NCBI RefSeq assembly: GCF_002312815.1
Contig: NZ_NKQJ01000012.1
Location: 62,001-126,000, forward strand
Direction: 5' to 3'
DNA from: Agaribacterium haliotis
GTDB lineage: Bacteria > Pseudomonadota > Gammaproteobacteria > Pseudomonadales > Cellvibrionaceae
DNA: 64,000 nt
The notes beneath the pieces are model-generated. The model was not told the origin of the DNA and made no database searches. It worked only from the letters and a program-made list of their open reading frames with translations. Below, in pieces: positions 49,938 to 58,808 of this stretch (position 1 is its first letter; every line of letters starts with the position of its first letter). The position numbers were made by a program, and so were the translations under genes.

Positions 49938-51254
49938 ATGAGCTTGAACCAAGTCGACCTCGCCGTCAGCGCCAGCTGGATCATTCCCGTTGTTCCCACA
50001 GGGCGCACCCTTGAGAACAGCGCGCTGATTATAAACCAAGGCAAGATCATCGACATTGTTCTGCAGTCAGAATTAGCCAAACGCTACCATGTGAACGAGT
50101 TGGTTGAGCTAGAACAGCACGTGTTGATACCTGGCCTAGTTAACGCTCACGGCCACGCTGCCATGAGTTTGTTGCGCGGCTACGCCGATGACCTGCAACT
50201 ACAACCCTGGCTTGAACAACACATTTGGCCGGCCGAAGCGCGTTTGCTCAGTGAGGCGTTTGTCCGCGACGGCACCGAATTAGCCATTGCCGAAATGTTA
50301 TTAAGTGGCACCAGCTGCTTTAGTGACATGTACTTTTTCCCCGAAGTGGCAGCAGAAGTCGCTCGGGAAAGCGGTATTCGCGCCCAGCTTGCCTTCCCCA
50401 TTCTCGATTTCGCCACCGCTTGGGCATCCGGGCCTGAAGAAGCGATACACAAGGGCTTGAGCTTGCACGATCGCTACCGCTCGTCTGATCGCATCGGCGT
50501 CGCGTTTGGCCCCCACGCCCCCTATACCGTTGGCGATGAAAGCTTGCGCAAGGTGGTAACACTTGCCGAAGAGCTGCAAATACCTTTACAAATTCACCTG
50601 CACGAAACCGCTGACGAAGTCGAGCAAGCCCTCAAGCACAGCGGCATGAGGCCCAGTCAACGGCTCGCCGAGCTGGGACTGTTATCGCCGCTGAGCCAGT
50701 GTGTGCACATGACACAAGTCGATGACGGGGATATAACACTGCTACAAAACAGCGGTGCGCATGTTATCCACTGCCCGAACTCAAATATGAAGCTTGCCAG
50801 CGGCGCCTGCCCAGTCACTCGGCTGCTCGACGCGGGCGTCAACGTCGCGCTCGGCACCGATGGCGCTGCGAGTAATAACGGCCTAAATATGCTCAGCGAG
50901 ATGCGCCAAGCGGCGCTGTTAGCCAAAGTTGAAAGTGGTAACGCCAGCGCCGTACACGCTCACCAGGCGCTCTACATGGCCACCATGGCCGGCGCTAAAG
51001 CGCTGGGCCTGGACAAAGTCTGCGGTTCGCTGGAGCTAGGCAAGGCGGCGGATATATGTGCTATTGACTTAAGCGGTCTCGCTCAACAGCCTATGTATAA
51101 TCCGGTCAGCCAAATTGTCTACAGTCACTGCCGCGCGAGTGATGTTTGGGTCGCGGGTCAGAGGCTGCTAGAAAACGGCGTGCTCACACGTATCAATCAA
51201 GAACAGCTAGTCAATACCGCTCAACAATGGAGAGAGAAAGTCGTCAATGTCTGA
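49938..51254 (+). CDS. mtaD: 5-methylthioadenosine/S-adenosylhomocysteine deaminase (TRZ/ATZ family)
   Basis: A 438-residue amidohydrolase that deaminates methylthioadenosine or S-adenosylhomocysteine to the inosine forms. Seen: LVNAHGHAAMSLLRGYADDL (metal HxH), PLQIHLHETADEVEQ, VIHCPNSNMKLASG and ALGTDGAASNNGLNML (catalytic Asp). It overlaps ubiG by 8 nt. The mtaD-ubiG-mupP-yciK order is that of Pseudomonas, which supports the specific name. Confidence 0.92.
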   Translation: MSLNQVDLAVSASWIIPVVPTGRTLENSALIINQGKIIDIVLQSELAKRYHVNELVELEQHVLIPGLVNAHGHAAMSLLRGYADDLQLQPWLEQHIWPAEARLLSEAFVRDGTELAIAEMLLSGTSCFSDMYFFPEVAAEVARESGIRAQLAFPILDFATAWASGPEEAIHKGLSLHDRYRSSDRIGVAFGPHAPYTVGDESLRKVVTLAEELQIPLQIHLHETADEVEQALKHSGMRPSQRLAELGLLSPLSQCVHMTQVDDGDITLLQNSGAHVIHCPNSNMKLASGACPVTRLLDAGVNVALGTDGAASNNGLNMLSEMRQAALLAKVESGNASAVHAHQALYMATMAGAKALGLDKVCGSLELGKAADICAIDLSGLAQQPMYNPVSQIVYSHCRASDVWVAGQRLLENGVLTRINQEQLVNTAQQWREKVVNV

Positions 51255-51966
51255 CTCGAGCGCACAAAACGTCGACCCTCAAGAAATTCGCAAATTTGAA
51301 CGTATGGCGAGTCGCTGGTGGGACCCGGAAGGCGAATTCAAGCCTCTGCATCAAATGAACCCCGTCAGAGCTAATTATGTCGATGCGGGCAGCCCCGTCG
51401 CGGGCCGACGTATTATCGATATCGGCTGTGGTGGCGGCCTGCTCAGCGAGGCGTTGGCCCAGCGCGGGGCTAAAGTCTGCGGGCTCGACATGGGCGGCGC
51501 GCCGCTTGAAGTCGCCCGCTTACACGCGCTCGAAAGCCAGCTCGACATTAACTACCAGCAATGCTCCGCTGAAGACTTTGCCGAACAGCACGCCGAACAG
51601 TTTGATGTATTGACCTGCATGGAAATGCTTGAGCACGTACCCGATCCGCTGTCGACCATTAAAGCCTGCAGCGCCCTGGTCAAGCCCGGCGGCTACCTGT
51701 ATTTCTCGACCATTAACCGCAACCCAAAAGCTTATGCCTTTGCCATTCTCGGCGCCGAGTACATGCTCAAGCTATTGCCCAAAGGCACGCACGAATACAG
51801 CAAGTTTATTCAGCCGGCCGAGCTCTGTTGCTGGCTTCGCCAAGCCGGGCTTTGCGTTGAAGATATCAGTGGCATAAGTTATCGGGCGCTCTCGCAAAGC
51901 TTCTACCTCAACGCCGAAGACAGCAGCGTAAACTACGTGCTCCGCGCACGAAAAGAGACTTATTAA
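51247..51966 (+). CDS. ubiG: Ubiquinone biosynthesis O-methyltransferase UbiG
   Basis: A 239-residue class I methyltransferase performing both O-methylations of ubiquinone synthesis. Seen: FERMASRWWDPEGEFKPLHQ near the start, RIIDIGCGGGLLSEALAQRG (SAM site), and LTCMEMLEHVPDPLS. The start ATG is inside the end of mtaD, and the stop is followed directly by mupP. Confidence 0.96.
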   Translation: MSDSSAQNVDPQEIRKFERMASRWWDPEGEFKPLHQMNPVRANYVDAGSPVAGRRIIDIGCGGGLLSEALAQRGAKVCGLDMGGAPLEVARLHALESQLDINYQQCSAEDFAEQHAEQFDVLTCMEMLEHVPDPLSTIKACSALVKPGGYLYFSTINRNPKAYAFAILGAEYMLKLLPKGTHEYSKFIQPAELCCWLRQAGLCVEDISGISYRALSQSFYLNAEDSSVNYVLRARKETY

Positions 51967-52629
51967 ATGGCTTTAAGAGCAGTTTTTTTTGATTTGGACG
52001 GCACCCTGCTCGATACCGCACAGGACTTGAGCGCAGCGCTTGCCAGTATTATGCAAGAAGATGGCCTCGAGCCCCTTGCCCTGAACATTGCGCGCAACAT
52101 TGTCAGTGAAGGCTCTTATGCACTGGTCAAAGCCGGCTACGAACTCAACGATAACGACAAGCGTATCGAGCCCCTGCGCCAGCGCCTGTTAGAACACTAC
52201 ATGGCTAAGCTCAATCAACACACTACGCCATTTGCCGGTATAGAACAGCTTATCGACAGCCTGCAAAGCCGAGGGCTCGCCTGGGGCATAGTAACCAATA
52301 AACCCTGGCCTTTGACCGAACCACTGGTAAAGCAGTTTCGTTTTGCCAGCGAACCCAGCTGTGTATTGGCCCCCGAGCACGTTCAGCAGCGCAAGCCCCA
52401 TCCCGAATCACTGTATCTGGCCTGTAAACAAACTGGCTGCGAACCGTTTGAAGCGATCTATATAGGTGATCACTTGCGCGATATTGAATGTGGGCGCAAT
52501 GCCGGTATGAAGACGATTGCCGTCAACTACGGTTATATTCCCGCTGACGAGGATAGCCGCCAATGGCAAGCCGACCATTATGTCGATAGCGCCGACGAAA
52601 TCTGGCCCATCGTACAACGCTACCTCTAG
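51967..52629 (+). CDS. mupP: HAD-family phosphatase, probably MupP (N-acetylmuramate 6-phosphate)
   Basis: A 220-residue phosphatase. Seen: FFDLDGTLLDTAQDL (nucleophile Asp), WGIVTNKPWPLTEPL, QRKPHPESLYLACK and IYIGDHLRDIECGRNAGM, the four HAD motifs. Position directly after ubiG matches Pseudomonas mupP, which acts in peptidoglycan recycling. Phosphoglycolate phosphatase is the main alternative on sequence alone. Confidence 0.87.
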   Translation: MALRAVFFDLDGTLLDTAQDLSAALASIMQEDGLEPLALNIARNIVSEGSYALVKAGYELNDNDKRIEPLRQRLLEHYMAKLNQHTTPFAGIEQLIDSLQSRGLAWGIVTNKPWPLTEPLVKQFRFASEPSCVLAPEHVQQRKPHPESLYLACKQTGCEPFEAIYIGDHLRDIECGRNAGMKTIAVNYGYIPADEDSRQWQADHYVDSADEIWPIVQRYL

Positions 52630-52716
52630 TTATCTGCGCTGACCGACTCAAGACAAAAACGACGCACTCGTGTTTCGAAACGCTCCAACAAACATCAAAA
52701 TATTTTTAGCTTATTT

Positions 52717-53487
52717 ATGACCAGCCACACCATTCCCGCAGACTACGCACCTCGCGCCGGGCTGCTCACTGACAAAGTCATTCTTGTAACCGGCGCCACC
52801 GAAGGTATTGGCCGCCAAGCAGCTCTTAGCTACGCAAGAGCGGGGGCGACAGTGATTCTGCACGGGCGCAGCAACGCAAAATTAGAAGAGCTCTACGACG
52901 AAATTGAAGAGGAGGGCCTGCCGCAAGCCGCTATTTATTGCTTGAGTTTAGATAGCGCGGGGCCAGACGACTACAGCGCTATGGCCGATGCACTTGAACA
53001 AGAATTTACTCAACTCGACGGGCTGTTACTGAACGCCGCCGAACTGGGCCAACGGACGCCCGTAGAGCACTACAAAAGTGAAACCTGGGCCAAGGTGTTG
53101 CAGGTTAACTTAACAGCGCCATTTATGCTCTGCCGCGCTCTGCTGCCACTTTTAAAGAAATCGGAGCATGGGCGCATTGTTTTTAGTACGGATGCCTGTG
53201 CAAGCGACGCAAAAGCTTATTCGTGTGCGTATTCTGTATCCAAGGCCGGTATTGACAACTTGCGCCAAGTTTTAGCTCACGAGCTTGAAGGCATCGCTCC
53301 GATATGTGTTAACAGTGTTGACCCCGGGCCAACTCGAACACGTCTGCGCCTGAACGCTTACCCGGCGGAAGATCCAAAGTCTGTGCCGGACTGCAGCGGC
53401 CTGGTAAACAGTTATCTCTACCTTATAAGCCAGGACTGCCAGCAAAGTGGCTTGTTATTTACAGCTAGAAAATTACAGGATAACTAA
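52717..53487 (+). CDS. yciK: YciK-family short-chain dehydrogenase/reductase
   Basis: A 256-residue NAD(P)-dependent oxidoreductase. Seen: VILVTGATEGIGRQAALSYA (cofactor loop), LLLNAAELGQRTP, and the catalytic YSCAYSVSKAGIDNL (Tyr-xxx-Lys). The substrate is unknown. It closes the mtaD-ubiG-mupP-yciK run, about 90 nt after mupP, and is convergent with the lipoprotein gene. Confidence 0.92.
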   Translation: MTSHTIPADYAPRAGLLTDKVILVTGATEGIGRQAALSYARAGATVILHGRSNAKLEELYDEIEEEGLPQAAIYCLSLDSAGPDDYSAMADALEQEFTQLDGLLLNAAELGQRTPVEHYKSETWAKVLQVNLTAPFMLCRALLPLLKKSEHGRIVFSTDACASDAKAYSCAYSVSKAGIDNLRQVLAHELEGIAPICVNSVDPGPTRTRLRLNAYPAEDPKSVPDCSGLVNSYLYLISQDCQQSGLLFTARKLQDN

Positions 53488-53492
53488 AGCGG

Positions 53493-54011
53493 CTAACCAA
53501 CTTTAGCCGCATCGACGGGGGCAGGTATCTCAAAGCGCTCGTCGGTTTTGTCTGCGCGCGCTTCCATTTCTGTTTTGCTTTCGCCGCAATCAGAGTCTCG
53601 GCTGAGCTTATCGACTTCAACGGCAACAAATTGATCCCACCAGGCTTTCTTAACGACATCGTCACACAATAAAACATGGTAGTTAATTTGTTGGTTCTCA
53701 GAGCCGTTGTAATTTAAAACAAGTAGGAAACTTGTTTTGCGATAACGACTTTGCTTGAAATGGTAGGTGTAAATTTCTTCCTGATTCGGGCCCTCAACAG
53801 AAAAGTGCGGGCTACCCAAATTATCGACAATCCAGCGCTTGTGGGTTTTATTTTTTTTAACAGTAGAAAAAAACGATTGCGGCACCACACCTTCGGCGTC
53901 CTCGTAGACCAATCGATCCGATACACTGCAAGCAGCTAAGGTTATGCTTAAGCCCGTACAGACAAACAAAACGGTAAATGCGTGACTCATAAACTCAAAT
54001 ACCACTTTCAT
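53493..54011 (-). CDS. Predicted lipoprotein, unknown
   Basis: About 172 residues. Lipobox TLAACSVSD follows a hydrophobic stretch (FTVLFVCTGLSI), so it is probably a lipidated periplasmic protein. Mature part: an N-terminal VYEDAEGVVPQSFFSTVKK segment, TYHFKQSRYRKTSFLLVLNY (beta hairpin-like), and a charged tail. ATG 54009-54011 is chosen because GAGG stands 6 nt upstream. It recalls small outer-membrane lipoproteins of the BamE/SmpA size, but no family is recognised. Confidence 0.72.
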   Translation of the reverse strand: MKVVFEFMSHAFTVLFVCTGLSITLAACSVSDRLVYEDAEGVVPQSFFSTVKKNKTHKRWIVDNLGSPHFSVEGPNQEEIYTYHFKQSRYRKTSFLLVLNYNGSENQQINYHVLLCDDVVKKAWWDQFVAVEVDKLSRDSDCGESKTEMEARADKTDERFEIPAPVDAAKVG

Positions 54012-54033
54012 AAGCCACCTCATCAAGTCGCGC

Positions 54034-54468
54034 TCAGGACGCCAAGGCCTCCGAAGTATGTCGGCTCTGTGATTGCTGACTTTGAGTTTGTACCATTTTC
54101 AACAAACTAACTTCAGCCATACTTAAACCGCTGTTTGCAGCGATGGTTTCATCGCTTAGGCCCTGATCCAGCATCGTCCGGGCTCTACTGAAGCATAGCT
54201 CAATTTGACTATCACCGAGCTCCCGCTGCTCTTTATTCAGCTGAAGCAAACGCTTCTCCAAGCCCATTAAACGCTCACCCACATCAATCACACTGTTTTG
54301 ACTCATGTTGACGTGCTTTACTAATGCTTGTTGACGCCTGAGCGCACTAACGCGCATTTGCACGATCGTTGCAACTAAAACCACATTCATCAACACAAGG
54401 CCAAGGCTGATTAAACCACTGTACTCTGCCAATCCATTGTTAATAGCCATCATCAATTCACCGAGCAT
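54034..54468 (-). CDS. DUF2802 protein of the chemotaxis cluster
   Basis: A 144-residue protein with one N-terminal membrane helix (LISLGLVLMNVVLVATIVQM), a coiled coil (DVGERLMGLEKRLLQLNKEQ) and a small C-terminal helix-turn-helix-like segment (GLSDETIAANSGLSMAEVSL). It starts 1 nt inside the cheW stop (TAATG). DUF2802 genes end the che/mot cluster in Pseudomonas too. Function unknown. Confidence 0.87.
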   Translation of the reverse strand: MLGELMMAINNGLAEYSGLISLGLVLMNVVLVATIVQMRVSALRRQQALVKHVNMSQNSVIDVGERLMGLEKRLLQLNKEQRELGDSQIELCFSRARTMLDQGLSDETIAANSGLSMAEVSLLKMVQTQSQQSQSRHTSEALAS

Positions 54469-54953
54469 TAGACCGCCTCCAACTCCGCCCACTCATCGTC
54501 AGTGAGCAGCTTGTCGAGCTCAATAAGTATCAGCAGTTCGTCATTTTTATGGCAAACGCCCTGAATAAAGCGAGCACTCTCTTCATTGCCAACATTTGGC
54601 GCCGTCTCTATTTCACTTTGTTTGAGATAAACAACCTCAGCAACGCTATCTACCAAAATGCCTACGACGTGCGCTTCGGCCTCAAGAATAACAATGCGCG
54701 TATTTTCGCTGATTTCTCCGGGTTGCAAACCAAAGCGAAAACGCGCATCGATCACCGTAACAACATTGCCGCGCAGATTAACGATGCCCATAACATAAGG
54801 CGGCGCACCAGGTACCGGAGCGATCTCGGTGTAGCGAAGCACCTCTTGCACCTGCATGACATTTACACCGTAGGTCTCGCCAGCCAGTTTAAAAGTAACC
54901 CACTGTAATACCGGGTCCTCACTGACGCTGTCTTTGCTTAAAGTTGCTGTCAT
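54468..54953 (-). CDS. cheW: Chemotaxis coupling protein CheW
   Basis: A 161-residue adaptor linking chemoreceptors to CheA at the pole. Seen: VTFKLAGETYGVNVMQVQEV, PGAPPYVMGIVNLRGNVVTV and VVYLKQSEIETAPNVG, the two SH3-like halves of CheW. The length is normal. It lies between the ParP-like CheW protein and the DUF2802 gene. Confidence 0.96.
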   Translation of the reverse strand: MTATLSKDSVSEDPVLQWVTFKLAGETYGVNVMQVQEVLRYTEIAPVPGAPPYVMGIVNLRGNVVTVIDARFRFGLQPGEISENTRIVILEAEAHVVGILVDSVAEVVYLKQSEIETAPNVGNEESARFIQGVCHKNDELLILIELDKLLTDDEWAELEAV

Positions 54954-55069
54954 TGCACCGTGCCCTCAAAAAATTAACTGTGGCAGTGGACCTGGCGTCA
55001 AAATGCCGACCCACAGCACTCTAAATATAGTTAAGAGCAGCTTCTATGCCAGTCGACAACGGCATTCAC

Positions 55070-56095
55070 TTACTTAGCGTTATTGAGTCCCGCGTCACTT
55101 TCAATAAGTAGCTCGGCCATTGTGGGGATGTCGATCAACGCACACATGGCAGATTTAACCGTACCTGCGAGCCAGGGTCGTTTTGAGCGTTCGGAACGCC
55201 AATTGATTTCGTTCGGATCGAGTTTGATAGGCTGAGTCACACTATCCACAGCTAGCGCCCAGGGTACGCCATGTACAGAGATCACGTAGGCAGCGGAGTC
55301 TAGAAAAGACTCGTCATAGCGCTCGGGCATGACAAATAAAGCGGTATTAACGACTCTTAAGTTGCCAAAGGGCGACGCCAATACCCCCATAAACCAAGAG
55401 CTTTGACCAAAGATATGGGTTAAACCCTGCTCCATCGGCAATATTTGTCCAAGAGCCACAAGAGGAACAGCCAGTTTCAAGCCGGAGACCTCAAACAACA
55501 GGGCCTCAAAGTGCTCTTGGGCCCATTCAGGCCGACCATTTTCACACCACGTGGAAGCAGCCTTATAAGCCTGATCTGCAAGTTGCGCCTCAGCTCGGCT
55601 TATTCCAAGCTGTTGCTCGTGCAGTTCAGGCGCCGCCTGCTTCGCGGAAATGTCTGCGATTGGCGCTTTATTTATTTGCTTAGCTAAGGCTTCAGTTGTT
55701 AATTTTTTCCTGTCAGCTGCAGCGTCAATGGCTTTAGTTTCAAGCGCGCTTGCAATGCCGACAATCGGCTTACTTAATAGTGCTTGAAGCTGTTCTTTTT
55801 GTTTATCAGCAAGCTGCTTGTTTTGCCGTTTGTCTTTAAGCGAAAAACCTTTGGGCGGCGCCTTGCTTTGGCTGCGCTGCGCAGTCGGCTGTGGTGGCAC
55901 GCTCACGGCCACGTCAGGGGCCGGCTCTGGTGAGTCATCACGCTCACGAGATTGAGGCCCGGGCCTTGTCTCTTCAGTAGTCTCTTCAGTAGTCTCTTGA
56001 GTAGTTTCTTCAAGAGCGTTTTCAGAGCTGCCTGGACTTAAGTCACAAAGTAACTCGTCAAAATAATCGCGTAGGCCTTTATCGTTAGCGAGCAT
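55070..56095 (-). CDS. parP: ParP-like CheW-domain protein with disordered linker
   Basis: About 341 residues. A short N-terminal conserved helix (DKGLRDYFDELLCDL) is followed by a long Thr/Glu/Pro/Lys-rich linker and a C-terminal CheW-like domain (FEALLFEVSGLKLAVPLVAL, FGNLRVVNTALFVMP). In Vibrio and Pseudomonas such proteins (ParP, array-integration domain) tether the ParC ATPase to the chemosensory array. ATG 56093-56095, just after parC, is preferred; the frame extends 171 nt upstream within parC. Confidence 0.87.
   Translation of the reverse strand: MLANDKGLRDYFDELLCDLSPGSSENALEETTQETTEETTEETRPGPQSRERDDSPEPAPDVAVSVPPQPTAQRSQSKAPPKGFSLKDKRQNKQLADKQKEQLQALLSKPIVGIASALETKAIDAAADRKKLTTEALAKQINKAPIADISAKQAAPELHEQQLGISRAEAQLADQAYKAASTWCENGRPEWAQEHFEALLFEVSGLKLAVPLVALGQILPMEQGLTHIFGQSSWFMGVLASPFGNLRVVNTALFVMPERYDESFLDSAAYVISVHGVPWALAVDSVTQPIKLDPNEINWRSERSKRPWLAGTVKSAMCALIDIPTMAELLIESDAGLNNAK
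55969..56016. repeat. 12-bp tandem repeat in parP
   Basis: Four units of about TCTCTTCAGTAG (plus strand), the last two with substitutions, encode ETTE-type residues in the disordered linker on the minus strand. Linker length could vary by slippage without loss of frame. Confidence 0.8.
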
Positions 56096-56099
56096 AAAA

Positions 56100-56882
56100 C
56101 TAAGCTGCCTCGCTTTGTTGTGCTGACAATAAATATTTATACAGTTTAGCGTAGGCTTGCGCGGCGCGAGACTGGGGAGCAAAACTGTGAATAGGCACAC
56201 CCGCTTTACTGGCATCGCGCAAGCGCGTATCAATTGGAATTTTCCCCGGCCAGACTTGCGCGCCATAATCCATGCGAATCTGTCTCAAACTATGCACAGA
56301 AGCTTGGGTGCGCTTATCGTACATCACTGGTACCACGCAGTGTTGCAGCGCCGCACCGCGCGATTGCTGCATCATGTTCAGGGTGTTTAGCATGCGCTCA
56401 AGCCCCTGAATGGCGAGGTACTCCGTCTGCACGGGCACAACCGTTAAATCAGAGGCCGCAAGCGCATTGACCAACAGTACACCGAGCTGGGGCGGGCAAT
56501 CGATAATGACTAAGTCATAGTGCGCCTCAACAAGCGCCAGGCTTTTTTTGAGCACCAAGCCCATGCCCTCGCCGACAGCGCGACGCTCAAGTGTGGCTAA
56601 AACCACAGCGGACGGGATTAGATCCACCCCGGGATACACGTTTTTTTTAATCAGTTTGTGTAAAAACGAAGTGTTCAACGAAGCGCGCTGTTCAAACAAA
56701 TCAAAGACACTGAGCTGAATTTGGTCCGGGTTAATTCCAAACCACGCGCTGAGTGAGCCGTGCGCATCAATATCAATTAATAACACCCGCTTACCCGCAG
56801 CAGCAGCAATACCGGCAAGGCTAACACTTGAGCTGGTCTTACCTACTCCACCCTTTTGATTGGCGACTGCCCAGACTCGCAC
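56100..56882 (-). CDS. parC: ParC/ParA-family ATPase for polar array positioning
   Basis: A 260-residue Walker-type ATPase that places the chemosensory array at the cell pole. Seen: VWAVANQKGGVGKTSSSVSL (deviant Walker A), LLIDIDAHGSLSAWFGI, and VIIDCPPQLGVLLVNAL (Walker B). GTG 56880-56882 is chosen because GGAG lies 5 nt upstream and homologues start at (M)RVWAV. The position after motD and before parP is that of the Pseudomonas polar flagellar cluster. Confidence 0.92.
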   Translation of the reverse strand: MRVWAVANQKGGVGKTSSSVSLAGIAAAAGKRVLLIDIDAHGSLSAWFGINPDQIQLSVFDLFEQRASLNTSFLHKLIKKNVYPGVDLIPSAVVLATLERRAVGEGMGLVLKKSLALVEAHYDLVIIDCPPQLGVLLVNALAASDLTVVPVQTEYLAIQGLERMLNTLNMMQQSRGAALQHCVVPVMYDKRTQASVHSLRQIRMDYGAQVWPGKIPIDTRLRDASKAGVPIHSFAPQSRAAQAYAKLYKYLLSAQQSEAA

Positions 56883-57110
56883 ACCTACTCCACTATCAAA
56901 AGCGGCAATATTCGACCATCCAGGCAACGTGTATTACCGCATTCTTTTACCGCACAACAAAGACTTTGCGCGAACCATTTGAAAACTTAATTGCTGCGTA
57001 CTGCCCCTTGAAATCCTTGGTCTCGGCCAAGCGCTCACAGCTAAATTCTTTGCAAGCATTTCTGCTTTGTTTCCATTTTTATTTGAAAGCCAGCAAAATC
57101 TGCACCAGCA

Positions 57111-58055
57111 TTATTCTTGCTCGATCGCCCTTAGCCTCGGCAAGTTGGGGTCTGAGCTAAACAGCAGGTCTCCGCCCTTTAAGCGAATCGGTTCTATCGA
57201 CGCTTCGCCCTCAGCAGAAGCGTTGCTTCGTTCACTTTGCGGCGCTGCTGCATTTTGTAAAGCTTGCTGCTCTGAGCGAATGTCAGTTGACGGCTCATCC
57301 GCCAATTGCAGCTGCTCAAGCGCCTGCTCGGGCTTAGTTTCGGGCGCCTTAAGCGCTGAGCTCGCCACCCTGAGCACCACCCTTCGATTCTGACGCCGCC
57401 CCTGCTCTGTTTCGTTAGAAGCAACCGGCCGGTGCTCAGCAAACGCCACCGCGGCAAGGCGCTGACTATCAACACCTTGCTCACTGAGGGCTTTAACTAC
57501 AGCCAGCGCTCGCGCAGACGACAGCTCCCAATTATTCGCATAACGATTATTATTAATCGGAACACTATCGGTGTGGCCACTGACTTGAATTTCATTTTGA
57601 TAAGGTGCCAACTGACTGGCGAGCGCAGCAAACAGAGCCAGCGCTTCATTGCTAGGTTGCGCCGCACCACTGGCAAAAATCAATTCCGAGCTTAAGCTCA
57701 GCTCCAGCCAATTTTCATTGGCGCCCAAACTAACCTTACCCGCAATAGGAAAGCCAGATAATTCCCGCTGAAGTTGGCCCGCCAATTGTTCAAGCTCAGC
57801 AAGCGTTTGTTGTTTTTTCTGTTGCTGGTTTTGTTGCTGCGGCAAGTCTTGTTGGCTGTGAAAAGCAGCGCTTAAGGTCTCTGATAAAGTGCGGTACTTC
57901 TCTTCGTGTACCTGGCTGACCGAATACATAACCACAAAAAAAGCAAACAACAGCGTTATAAAATCTGAGTAAGAAATTAACCAGCGCTCATGGCCGACGC
58001 TTCGCGCGTGGTGCTCGCCTTTGCGGGCTCGACTTAACAAACGCCGATGGCTCAC
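57111..58055 (-). CDS. motD: Flagellar motor stator protein MotD (MotB family)
   Basis: A 314-residue stator subunit. Seen: a single N-terminal helix with the proton-carrying Asp (RWLISYSDFITLLFAFFVVM), an OmpA-type peptidoglycan-binding domain (IQVSGHTDSVPINNNRYANN, NWELSSARALAVVKALSE, NRRVVLRV) and a Glu/Gln-rich C-terminal extension of about 70 residues. It works with MotC as the second stator pair of polar flagella. It is 9 nt after motC. Confidence 0.95.
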   Translation of the reverse strand: MSHRRLLSRARKGEHHARSVGHERWLISYSDFITLLFAFFVVMYSVSQVHEEKYRTLSETLSAAFHSQQDLPQQQNQQQKKQQTLAELEQLAGQLQRELSGFPIAGKVSLGANENWLELSLSSELIFASGAAQPSNEALALFAALASQLAPYQNEIQVSGHTDSVPINNNRYANNWELSSARALAVVKALSEQGVDSQRLAAVAFAEHRPVASNETEQGRRQNRRVVLRVASSALKAPETKPEQALEQLQLADEPSTDIRSEQQALQNAAAPQSERSNASAEGEASIEPIRLKGGDLLFSSDPNLPRLRAIEQE

Positions 58056-58064
58056 AGCAGGTAC

Positions 58065-58805
58065 CTACCGCAAATATCCACTGAGTTTCATTTCGATGGC
58101 TTTGGGGTTCTCACCATCGGCAATCGCACAAATGCCTTCAATAGTCAGCTCCCGATAAAGGCTCTGCTCTTTAATACACGCCCTTAAGCGACTCGCAATA
58201 GGCAATAACAGCAAATTAGCAGCAGCGACACCGTAAATTGTGGCAACAAACGCCACAGCAATTCCCGGCCCCAGCTCCGAAGGGTCCGCGAGGTGTTGCA
58301 TAACATGAATAAGCCCCATCACCGCACCGATAATGCCTATCGTCGGTGCGTAGCCCCCCATGCTTTCGTAAAACTGTGCCGCCTCAACATCGCGCTGCTC
58401 GTTTACCGCAAGATCTGTTTCAAGCACGTGACGAATCACTTCGGTATCGCTGCCATCCACAAGCAGCTGCAAAGCCTTGCGATCAAAACTATCGTTTTCT
58501 CTCTCAGAGGCATTTTCCAAACCTAAGAGCCCCTCTTTGCGTGCAGTCTGGGACCAACTTACAACCTGCGCGATACCGTTAGATAAGCTACATTTTGGTG
58601 GCAAGACTATCCAGGGGAACATGGATAGAGCCCTGCGTATGCCTTCGCGCGGAGTTTGCAAAACGGCGGCCCCTAACGTGCCGCCAAATACAATAATCGC
58701 CGCTGGGCCATTTAAAAGCGTAGCGATAGAACCGCCCTCGAGGAAATTGCCCCCGATCAGCGCTGCAAACCCTATGGTAACGCCTATGACGCTGACTAGA
58801 TCCAT
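58065..58805 (-). CDS. motC: Flagellar motor stator protein MotC (MotA family)
   Basis: A 246-residue inner-membrane stator protein with four helices. Seen: VSVIGVTIGFAALIGGNFLE, VFGGTLGAAVLQTPREGIRR, YAPTIGIIGAVMGLIHVM and IAVAFVATIYGVAAANLLLL, the MotA/TolQ/ExbB core. Together with MotD it converts proton flow to torque. It follows cheB by 3 nt. Confidence 0.95.
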   Translation of the reverse strand: MDLVSVIGVTIGFAALIGGNFLEGGSIATLLNGPAAIIVFGGTLGAAVLQTPREGIRRALSMFPWIVLPPKCSLSNGIAQVVSWSQTARKEGLLGLENASERENDSFDRKALQLLVDGSDTEVIRHVLETDLAVNEQRDVEAAQFYESMGGYAPTIGIIGAVMGLIHVMQHLADPSELGPGIAVAFVATIYGVAAANLLLLPIASRLRACIKEQSLYRELTIEGICAIADGENPKAIEMKLSGYLR

Positions 58806-58808
58806 CGT

